From positions 1 through 21,302 of IMG/VR virus record IMGVR_UViG_3300017963_002035: a stretch of 21,302 nt of DNA; one strand, given 5' to 3'. The notes beneath the pieces were generated by a model, which was given only the letters and a program-made list of their open reading frames with translations, was not told the origin of the DNA and did no database searches. Of the stretch, positions 14,488 to 19,222 are shown in pieces. Source of the DNA: a virus. The translations under genes were made by a program, and so were the position numbers. Within the stretch, counting starts at the first letter, position 1. Each line of letters opens with the position of its first letter.

Positions 14488-14618
14488 TTCACCCATAGTA
14501 CGCTCAAGACGAGACCACCCAGCAGCAGCCACGCCACTGATCCAACACCGTGCGAAACCTGCGCCATGGCGACGCAGATTCCGAACAGCACTCCAACTAA
14601 CCAGGTGGGAACTTCCAT
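14484..14618 (-). CDS. 44-aa two-span membrane protein
   Basis: A short gene that simple length cut-offs miss. Its ATG overlaps the TGA of the SpoVG-like gene (TGATG), and its own TGA overlaps the start of the zinc-ribbon gene (ATGATG), so all three are coupled. The peptide is almost wholly hydrophobic: segments at residues 3-21 (VPTWLVGVLFGICVAMAQV) and 25-43 (VGSVAWLLLGGLVLSVLWV) with a short S-H-G turn and a C-terminal Lys. Two spans and a tight turn suit a small pore-forming or envelope-modulating phage protein, including a mini-holin, but this is inferred from topology only. Confidence 0.6.
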   Translation of the reverse strand: MEVPTWLVGVLFGICVAMAQVSHGVGSVAWLLLGGLVLSVLWVK

Positions 14619-14935
14619 CAGAAGGGAATTCCTTCTACTGGAGCGTCCGGGATCTCGTTGGTCTCAGGCGGTTGCTTCTGCAAGTAGGGGCCGACAGCCT
14701 CTAGGAGCTCATCAGCAAGCCTGTTCTGTAGCTTTCCATCGAACTCTACCGTCTTGACCCATTGATCCTCGGCGTCTTTGCAGCTAGGAGGAGCCACAAA
14801 GAACCCTCCTGCTTTGGTGCGGATGACTTTCCAGCCGCGCAGGGTCACTTTCATCTTAGGCAGATAGAAGGCGATGGTGGCCACCACCGACGGCTTGTCA
14901 GTGATGGGTATGTATTCCACAATTTCTACAGTCAT
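14618..14935 (-). CDS. SpoVG-like nucleic-acid-binding protein with SSB-like tip
   Basis: The 105-aa protein starts 9 nt after the ERF stop with TAGGAG as ribosome site. Residues about 13-52 (TIAFYLPKMKVTLRGWKVIR, then GGFFVAPPSCK) follow the SpoVG pattern, in which V-x-V-x-F...-K-V-I...G-x-F-(I/V)-A-x-P-S-x-K forms the beta-core. SpoVG proteins bind DNA and RNA and are common in phage replication blocks. The C-terminus is a proline/acidic tail ending DAPVEGIPF, like the acidic IPF tip of bacterial SSB. I infer a single-strand-binding or annealing partner of ERF. Family match by eye, moderately sure. Confidence 0.55.
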   Translation of the reverse strand: MTVEIVEYIPITDKPSVVATIAFYLPKMKVTLRGWKVIRTKAGGFFVAPPSCKDAEDQWVKTVEFDGKLQNRLADELLEAVGPYLQKQPPETNEIPDAPVEGIPF

Positions 14936-14944
14936 TGGTATCTC

Positions 14945-15493
14945 CTAGAAGGGTATAGATTCATCGTTATCGTACTTAGGGTGAGCGCCAGCGGAAGGAG
15001 GCGGAGCCTTTGCAGGCTGTGCTTGCACTGGTTCAGGTTCGAGGCTTCCGTCATGGTCCTCGTCGGTTACAAGCCCTAGAAGCTGGGCCATGCCGTATCT
15101 TTTTGCATAGGTACTTGCCGTCCCTACACACTGCATGTCCTTGTCCTCAGAGAAGCCACCGCCACGCTTAGGCTTGCCCAGAACAATCATAGGAACCAGT
15201 GACTTGATCCATTGCCCTGACTCCGCATGAACGACCATCGACGACATGTAGGAGGTCCCAGCGACACGCTCCGCGCTCTGTAGCAGACATAAGCCATGCT
15301 TAGACAGGATCGGCATGATTACCTTGAACATGTCCGTGATGTCACAATAGTGGTATTCGACACCGTTAGGCAACCTAGCCTTACGAGTTTTTGGGATGGT
15401 GGGGAAGGCCACCTGTGCCAAGCAGAGGGCTTTTGCGATCTCTCCGATCTCGTCGCTGTGTGTCATCGTTGCGCTTTCCATTTGTTTCTCCAT
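14945..15493 (-). CDS. ERF-family single-strand annealing recombinase
   Basis: This 182-aa protein carries the ERF core. Residues 47-70 (YHYCDITDMFKVIMPILSKH) match the Y-x-(Y/D)...D-x-x-x-x-(I/V)-x-P-I-L-x-K-H-G-L block, and residues 121-150 (GTASTYAKRYGMAQLLGLVT, DEDHDG) match the G-S/T-A-x-T-Y-A-K/R-R-Y-x-L...L-L-G-(I/L)-V-T-D-x-D-x-D block. ERF proteins anneal complementary single strands in phage recombination and genome circularisation. A proline-rich linker leads to a terminal YDNDESIPF, an SSB-like tip. The start may be M1 (15493) or M5 (15481), which has GGAG 6 nt upstream and is perhaps better. The 5' end overlaps the preceding ORF by more than 100 nt. Confidence 0.85.
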   Translation of the reverse strand: MEKQMESATMTHSDEIGEIAKALCLAQVAFPTIPKTRKARLPNGVEYHYCDITDMFKVIMPILSKHGLCLLQSAERVAGTSYMSSMVVHAESGQWIKSLVPMIVLGKPKRGGGFSEDKDMQCVGTASTYAKRYGMAQLLGLVTDEDHDGSLEPEPVQAQPAKAPPPSAGAHPKYDNDESIPF

Positions 15494-15608
15494 GTTGGCT
15501 TTCTAGGTAGTTCAGTAGTTCTTGTCTTTCTTGTCTTTGCTCGGGTGTGAGCCAGTCGAAATAGCTGGTCCACATCATACGTCGCATGCTGTCATTGATC
15601 TTGGTCAC
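15381..15608 (-). CDS. small overlapping hypothetical protein
   Basis: I chose a GTG start at 15608, which has AGGGAGG 7 nt upstream; this gives 75 aa beginning TKINDSMRRMMWTSYFDWLT. The first 40 residues look like a real helical protein (PEQRQERQELLNYLESQHG). The remainder is basic and runs out of frame through the first about 38 codons of the ERF gene, so the gene may originally have ended earlier. The alternative is that only the 5' part matters, as a leader. No family is recognised. Its start lies inside the end of the cysteine-rich gene (17-nt overlap). Confidence 0.4.
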   Translation of the reverse strand: MTKINDSMRRMMWTSYFDWLTPEQRQERQELLNYLESQHGETNGKRNDDTQRRDRRDRKSPLLGTGGLPHHPKNS

Positions 15609-15855
15609 AGTCACACCTCCCTGTTTCCCCGTAGAACACAAAGCATTGAGGGCAGCGCAGAAACTCCTTGCACTGGCACCAACCTTTGTCGTTGTAGGGC
15701 TTTTTACAATGGGTGCAGATGTCTGGGTTGACGGGTGTCTTGCCCTCGTCCCAGTCGTCGGACGTGCGGCCTACCCAGGAAAAGAATCCATCATCCTGTA
15801 GATAGGAGTCAGGCTCGTAGTAGAGGCCGCGTTGATGATGGTGAATGTCTTTCAT
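15592..15855 (-). CDS. cysteine-rich zinc-binding-type protein
   Basis: An 87-aa protein following a possible promoter and a GGGAG ribosome site. The N-terminal half is acidic and aromatic (LYYEPDSYLQDDGFFSWVG). The C-terminal half contains CTHCKKPYNDKGWCQCKEF, then CPQCFVFYGETGRCDCD: four C-x(1-2)-C pairs that could bind two zinc ions. No catalytic residues are seen. Small Cys-rich proteins of this sort are common in early phage operons and often act as protein- or RNA-binding modulators, but the specific role is unknown. Confidence 0.55.
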   Translation of the reverse strand: MKDIHHHQRGLYYEPDSYLQDDGFFSWVGRTSDDWDEGKTPVNPDICTHCKKPYNDKGWCQCKEFLRCPQCFVFYGETGRCDCDQDQ

Positions 15856-15888
15856 ACGTTTCTCCCTTTTGGGCTTTAGGATGATTAC

Positions 15889-15917
15889 ACTTTAGCATAA
15901 CGTGTCATATAGGGCAA
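15889..15917 (-). promoter_or_regulatory. possible - strand promoter ahead of the ERF operon
   Basis: On the - strand, TTGCCC (15917-15912) and TAAAGT (15894-15889) are separated by 17 nt, in the 62-nt gap before the 15855 start. Each box matches the sigma70 consensus at 4 of 6 positions. Initiation would be near 15882, leaving a leader of about 27 nt with GGGAG. It could restart transcription of the Cys-rich/ERF/SpoVG group. Confidence 0.4.
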
Positions 15918-16184
15918 CTACGACTTGATCATCACGCCCTTTTTTGTCTCATGGACGGGAAAAAGCCGTTCCCAGTCAGTCACCTTGTCGATGTCGATGC
16001 TACGCATCTGGTACAGCCACTTAAGCTTGTCTGGGTGGACATGCCTATTATGCTTGCGCATGTGCGCCCGCATGGCAGCGCCAGCCTCCTGCTTGCTGTG
16101 ATAGATCTCCTTGCTGCTGTACCACTCGGGATGGCGCACGCCGCGGTCAACCTCGTACGAGCATGTGACGTGATAAATAATCAT
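15918..16184 (-). CDS. hypothetical early protein
   Basis: An 88-aa basic protein with an ATGA-type overlap to the DUF1064 gene upstream (4 nt). It opens with a strand, MIIYHVTCSYEVDRG, continues with helices (KQEAGAAMRAHMRKHNRHVH), and ends in a charged stretch. The E-A-x-x-A-M-x6-H-x-R motif also occurs in the 18917 protein, so the two may be distant relatives. No enzyme or membrane features are seen. Confidence 0.5.
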   Translation of the reverse strand: MIIYHVTCSYEVDRGVRHPEWYSSKEIYHSKQEAGAAMRAHMRKHNRHVHPDKLKWLYQMRSIDIDKVTDWERLFPVHETKKGVMIKS

Positions 16185-16531
16185 TTGACCTCTCTGCCGT
16201 GCTTGTCAAGACATTCTATCGTAATGCCATAGAGCGCTTCAATCTCTCTTTTTTTTACACGGAAAGTGGATTCCTTCGCCGTCGCCGGTGACTTTACATC
16301 GACCCATCGGAGTTCGAACACGTCGCCCTCTCCTCGCTCAAAGACGAGGAAATCGAGCCGGTAGACCGTCCCACCTTGCAGCCTGAGTGGAACCTGTTCG
16401 AGCCAAAACGCGACCTCGCCAGCCTTCTGACGTAGCCGTAACAGGTCACTGTACGCTCTTTCGGCCTGACTGTCGTATGTCCTGCCGCCTCTAGTGGCCT
16501 TCTTCGCGCCATATTTGTTCCTCCCCTTCAT
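16181..16531 (-). CDS. DUF1064 PD-(D/E)xK-type nuclease
   Basis: The 116-aa protein opens RNKYGAKKATRGGRTYDSQA, the N-K-Y-x-A-K-K ... (F/Y)-D-S-x-x-E-A signature of DUF1064 proteins, which are short phage and prophage proteins with a restriction-endonuclease-like fold. The likely catalytic set is visible: E24, D60 in YRLDF, and D78/K80 in VDVKS, the D-x(n)-(D/E)-x-K pattern. DUF1064 members sit in replication/recombination blocks, where they are thought to cut branched or specific DNA. The product probably acts in the cytoplasm with ERF and the helicase. Its length is normal. It follows the zinc-ribbon gene with no gap. Confidence 0.75.
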   Translation of the reverse strand: MKGRNKYGAKKATRGGRTYDSQAERAYSDLLRLRQKAGEVAFWLEQVPLRLQGGTVYRLDFLVFERGEGDVFELRWVDVKSPATAKESTFRVKKREIEALYGITIECLDKHGREVK

Positions 16532-16738
16532 TTAGTCCCTCTCGTACCACCTGATCTTCCTAGGCTTGCCGTCGGCCCCTAGGCCCCAGTCCCAGACTGT
16601 GAGCAAAAGGCGGTGCGTGCCACACTTGTCACAGTCGCCCATATGGGCGGTGGCTCCGATTGTGGCTTGTCGGTCGCCGCCCAGGGCTAGGGCGCAGGTT
16701 TCGCAGACCCAACGTAAAGCGGCTTTACTTTCGTTCAT
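16532..16738 (-). CDS. zinc-ribbon protein, paralogue A
   Basis: The start at 16738 is set by a TAATG overlap with the preceding gene, giving 68 aa; an upstream in-frame ATG at 16795 would run through that gene. Cysteines at 12/15 (CETC) and 36/39 (CDKC) form two zinc knuckles. It aligns with the next protein upstream: C-x-T-C-A-x-x-L-G-G, then 24 residues between the first cysteines of each pair in both, G/GD-C-D-x-C-G, and V-x-D-W-x-L near the end. The two are tandem duplicates. Codons 5-8 lie on the repeated 15-bp palindrome. Function unknown. Confidence 0.6.
   Translation of the reverse strand: MNESKAALRWVCETCALALGGDRQATIGATAHMGDCDKCGTHRLLLTVWDWGLGADGKPRKIRWYERD
16714..16728. repeat. 15-bp palindrome GTAAAGCGGCTTTAC, copy 2
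   Basis: Identical to 14195-14209. It begins 10 nt after the A of the 16738 start codon (- strand), so it could form a hairpin in the region covered by the initiating ribosome. The same 15 bases in two otherwise unlike genes is unlikely to be protein constraint alone. Confidence 0.75.
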
Positions 16739-16950
16739 TAGTCTACTTCCCAACTCCATGGCTGATATGGCTGCCCACCAGTGTCGAGCTGCCAATCATG
16801 GACATGCGCTAGGCCATTCGACAAGCCGCAGTTGTCGCACACTCCTGGGGTGACTGTCGCTACATGGCCTTCCGGCCACATGCCGCCGAGCGATATCGCG
16901 CAGGTACGGCAGATATAGCTAAGCTTCTTCTCCTTATTCTTCTTCGCCAT
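16738..16950 (-). CDS. zinc-ribbon protein, paralogue B
   Basis: A 70-aa protein with a basic N-terminus (AKKNKEKKLSYICRTCAISL) and two CxxC pairs at 14/17 and 38/41, separated exactly as in its downstream neighbour. It shares with that neighbour the C-x-T-C-A-x-x-L-G-G block, the C-D-x-C-G block and H/V-x-D-W-x-L...G-x-P. The start overlaps the end of the 17257 gene by 17 nt. It is a small zinc-ribbon protein, possibly a nucleic-acid or protein adaptor in replication. No catalytic motif is seen. Confidence 0.6.
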   Translation of the reverse strand: MAKKNKEKKLSYICRTCAISLGGMWPEGHVATVTPGVCDNCGLSNGLAHVHDWQLDTGGQPYQPWSWEVD

Positions 16951-17257
16951 TCTTACGCCTCTTCGCTGCGTCCATCATCTTCGTCACGAGATCGAACGCC
17001 TCGATATTCGTTTTCAGCTGATCGGCAACGCGCCCATACATATCGTCGATCATGATATGTATCTTCCTGGGTGTTAGCTTCAACCGTAGACACGATATCA
17101 AAAACAAATTACTTACGGTAGTTAGGATAGCTAAATCTGCCACGGAGGGAGGAATTTCGCGCGTCTCGATCTCATCGACGGCGTAGGCCGTGAGGCCGAC
17201 AAAGCGGTGCATCATCCCCTCGGCTATCTCCTGAATGTCCTTGTCATACTGTCCCAT
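16934..17257 (-). CDS. helical hypothetical protein
   Basis: I set the start at ATG 17257, which has AGAGGAG about 5 nt upstream; the longer open frame to 17368 runs through the tnpB left-end hairpins. The 107-aa protein is mainly helical (YDKDIQEIAEGMMHRFVGLT, then a hydrophobic but not clearly membrane-spanning VADLAILTTVSNLFLISCLR) with a basic, then acidic C-terminus (AAKRRKNGEEE). No family is recognised. It is the first gene downstream of the inserted tnpB. Its supply of transcript may depend on read-through across that insertion. Confidence 0.55.
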   Translation of the reverse strand: MGQYDKDIQEIAEGMMHRFVGLTAYAVDEIETREIPPSVADLAILTTVSNLFLISCLRLKLTPRKIHIMIDDMYGRVADQLKTNIEAFDLVTKMMDAAKRRKNGEEE

Positions 17258-17271
17258 CGGTCTCCTCTGAA

Positions 17272-17289
17272 GCCCGCACGGATGCGGGC
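17272..17289. repeat. left-end hairpin near the tnpB element boundary
   Basis: GCCCGCA 17272-17278 and TGCGGGC 17283-17289 form a perfect 7-bp stem with loop CGGA. A second weaker hairpin follows, GCCTC 17300-17304 with GAGGC, and TGC/GCA inside it. IS200/IS605-type elements carry subterminal hairpins at their ends, and this one lies between a - strand ribosome site and the tnpB promoter. The exact element end cannot be fixed from the sequence alone. Confidence 0.45.
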
Positions 17290-17331
17290 GACCCCCAAGC
17301 CTCGGTTGCGAAGCAGAGAGGCGGAAAGGGC

Positions 17332-17368
17332 TTGAAACATGCGGCGGCGTGTGGTATGATGATATCAT
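17332..17368 (+). promoter_or_regulatory. strong sigma70-like promoter of tnpB with palindrome
   Basis: TTGAAA 17332-17337 and TATGAT 17355-17360 are spaced by exactly 17 nt. The start of transcription would be near 17367, leaving only about 12 nt before the ATG at 17378. A perfect palindrome, ATGATATCAT at 17359-17368, overlaps the -10 and start point, a place where a repressor (perhaps TnpB itself) could act. No clear ribosome site fits, so translation may be near-leaderless and weak. Confidence 0.6.
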
Positions 17369-17377
17369 AGTGAGTCC

Positions 17378-18508
17378 ATGATGAAAGCATTTAAATTTAG
17401 AATCTATCCCAACTTAAGACAGCGGCGGCAACTCTCCAAGGATATTGGATGTGCTAGGTACGTATATAATTGGGGTATTGACCGGCGACGTGAACACTAC
17501 GCCGAATCAGGCAAACACTTTTCGACGGCCGAGCTTAGCCGCCTACTTACGAAGACCAAGGACTCACTATCTTTCCTTCAGGGCGCTAGCTCGACCGTCC
17601 TTGTTAACTCCCTCTGGGCACTCGACGAGGCATACGGACGATTCTTCAAAAAACTGGCTCGATATCCCCGCCGAAAGAGCCGTCGGTCCAAGAGGTCGTC
17701 CTCTTACCAGATGGACAAGCGCCGTGGAGATAAGATCTTCATCGATGGTCAAAAACTCGTCCTTCCACGACTCGGCCCTATGCGCGTCGTATGGTCTAAG
17801 TCAGTTCCAGCGATGCCAAACAGCGTGACGGTTTCCCAGGAGGCCGACGGCTCATGGTACGCATCGCTACAAGTCGACTGTAAGTGCACAGTAGACGCAC
17901 CGCCGAGCTGCCAAGAAATAGGTCTAGACCTAGGACTAACCGATTTTGTCACCACCAGCGACGGCGACAAGATCAAGCCCCTTCGACCGTATCGCAACGG
18001 ACGAGCCAAGATTAAAAAGCTAGCTCGTCATATGTGCCGGAAGAAAAAAGGATCAAAGAACAGACAAAAAGCGCGTAAGAAGCTCGGAAAAACCCAGGTT
18101 CGGATAGCCCGACAGCGGCGCGACTTCCTGCACCAGACAAGTACCTCGATCGTACGCCGACACCGGCTCATAGCGATTGAGGACCTCTCGGTGTCCGGCA
18201 TGATGGCCAATGGAAAACTCGCGCAGAGCATCGGTGACGCAGGGTGGTATGAGTTTCGGCGGCAACTCGAATATAAGTGTGCCTGGTATAGGCGTGATCT
18301 TGTGGTAATTGGACGGTTCGAGCCGACAAGCAAGACATGCTCATGCTGCGGGCACAAGCTAGATGAGCTAAGCTTAAGCGAGCGAGCATGGAGATGCCCA
18401 AGCTGTGGGGCGGTGCATGATCGGGATGTGAATGCCGCGCGTAATATTTTGAACACCGCGAGGAGCGCGGGAAGAGCTTGTGGAGCAGACGGAAGACCGA
18501 AGGCGTAA
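17378..18508 (+). CDS. tnpB: TnpB RNA-guided nuclease (IS200/IS605 OrfB)
   Basis: The 376-aa protein has full family length and order. It runs from an N-terminal MKAFKFRIYPNLRQRRQLSK and a GCARYVYNWGIDRR helix through a basic Arg/Lys region (R98-R107). Next comes RuvC-I with D184 in IGLDLGLTDF, then RuvC-II with E268 in LIAIEDLSVSG. The zinc finger has C321/C324 and C340/C343, and RuvC-III has D350 in HDRDVNAARNIL. All three acidic residues are present, so the nuclease looks intact. TnpB proteins cut DNA using a guide RNA made from the element's 3' end. It lies opposite to the surrounding - operon, and no TnpA gene is in the window. It may be a stranded IS or a phage-kept nuclease. Either ATG (17378 or 17381) can start it. 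Confidence 0.92.
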   Translation: MMKAFKFRIYPNLRQRRQLSKDIGCARYVYNWGIDRRREHYAESGKHFSTAELSRLLTKTKDSLSFLQGASSTVLVNSLWALDEAYGRFFKKLARYPRRKSRRSKRSSSYQMDKRRGDKIFIDGQKLVLPRLGPMRVVWSKSVPAMPNSVTVSQEADGSWYASLQVDCKCTVDAPPSCQEIGLDLGLTDFVTTSDGDKIKPLRPYRNGRAKIKKLARHMCRKKKGSKNRQKARKKLGKTQVRIARQRRDFLHQTSTSIVRRHRLIAIEDLSVSGMMANGKLAQSIGDAGWYEFRRQLEYKCAWYRRDLVVIGRFEPTSKTCSCCGHKLDELSLSERAWRCPSCGAVHDRDVNAARNILNTARSAGRACGADGRPKA

Positions 18509-18603
18509 GCTAACGGCGGTCTGTGTTGAAGCAGGAAAAGCGCAGCCAGCGAGGCACACGATGTGCCGACCCTATGCCGGTATTCCCGCCAGGGCGCTAG
18601 GCG
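18440..18603 (+). ncRNA. putative omega (guide) RNA region and right end of the tnpB unit
   Basis: The last part of tnpB and the 95 nt after its stop are dense in hairpins: CCGCG/CGCGG (18456-18460 / 18466-18470), GGCACA/TGTGCC (18553-18558 / 18562-18567), and GCTAACG just after the stop, which can pair with CGTTAGC near 18600. In known TnpB elements the omega RNA covers exactly this region and continues past the right end into flanking DNA, which supplies the guide. Ends are approximate. If this holds, the guide would come from the first about 15-20 nt after the element end, near 18604-18625. Confidence 0.4.
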
Positions 18604-18993
18604 TTAGCCGCCGACTCCGATTGGACCATGTCGGAGAGAGTGTAGCCATCGCATCAGGCGTGCGTCCAGCTCGCCCCAACTGTCCATGGCGTCTTGGACC
18701 GTGTCGGACTTCGTCTTCATGTCCTCGCGCCCAATCAGCTCGGTACAAGCTTGAAATGTCGCGAACCAGTCGTCACCTATCGTTGGTAGCTGCCTTTCTA
18801 GATGCTCCCATCCGTCCGAACCATCGGGAATCGTGCGGATGATGTGTTGAACCTTTCCCCAGTCGCCAGGAAGGTCATCTATGGCCTGCGCCATAAAGCG
18901 CGCATCATCGACGTCTTTATGTAGCGTAGCCAGGACGGTCGCCATCACAGCCATCTGTTTGGCGCTCGGTTTTTCGGCGGAGGTATGGTTCAT
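18604..18993 (-). CDS. hypothetical early protein
   Basis: I start at ATG 18993 (MNHTSAEKPSAKQMAVMATV), giving 129 aa; the longer frame up to 19185 would overlap almost all of the preceding gene. The product is helical and acidic (DDARFMAQAIDDLPGDWGKV, IPDGSDGWEHLERQLPTIGD). No known family is recognised. Its 3' end abuts the presumed right end of the tnpB unit, so the last codons may have been changed by the insertion. The 5' end overlaps the 18917 gene by 77 nt out of frame. Confidence 0.5.
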   Translation of the reverse strand: MNHTSAEKPSAKQMAVMATVLATLHKDVDDARFMAQAIDDLPGDWGKVQHIIRTIPDGSDGWEHLERQLPTIGDDWFATFQACTELIGREDMKTKSDTVQDAMDSWGELDARLMRWLHSLRHGPIGVGG

Positions 18994-19222
18994 ACGTCTC
19001 TCTGTGATAATGGAGTTGAAGGGCTTCCATGGCTCTGCTTGCTTCGTCATAGCTGGAATAGGCACCCAGAATGACCCAGTGGCTGGTCCTTGGGGGCCAC
19101 GACATCTCGGCATGTACATGCTGAATGTGTCGAGCCAAGGTGGACATATGCCATCGCGCGAGTACTTCAGCATCTTCGTTTCCAATATTGTATTCCACCA
19201 CCCATATATCTTTAGTCTTCAT
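18917..19222 (-). CDS. hypothetical early protein
   Basis: A 101-aa protein whose ATG overlaps the helicase stop by 11 nt; AGAGG lies about 8 nt upstream. Beta then alpha texture: KTKDIWVVEYNIGNEDAEVL, WVILGAYSSYDEASRAMEAL, then a His-rich helix. The last about 25 residues run out of frame through the next gene's start. The EAxxAMxxxxxxHxR motif resembles one in the 15918 protein. No function can be given. Direct coupling to the helicase suggests a replication-linked role, which is inference. Confidence 0.5.
   Translation of the reverse strand: MKTKDIWVVEYNIGNEDAEVLARWHMSTLARHIQHVHAEMSWPPRTSHWVILGAYSSYDEASRAMEALQLHYHRETYEPYLRRKTERQTDGCDGDRPGYAT

Noticed and set aside
18028-18456. 142-aa - strand open frame inside tnpB
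   Set aside because: It is antisense to conserved RuvC and zinc-finger codons, so it is a shadow of tnpB.
17378-18603. Complete IS200/IS605 element with TnpA
   Set aside because: No Y1 (HUH) transposase frame exists on either strand nearby. Only the TnpB unit can be supported.
18480-18842. 120-aa + frame after tnpB
   Set aside because: It begins inside tnpB, crosses the hairpin region and runs antisense to the 18604 gene. It has no ribosome site.
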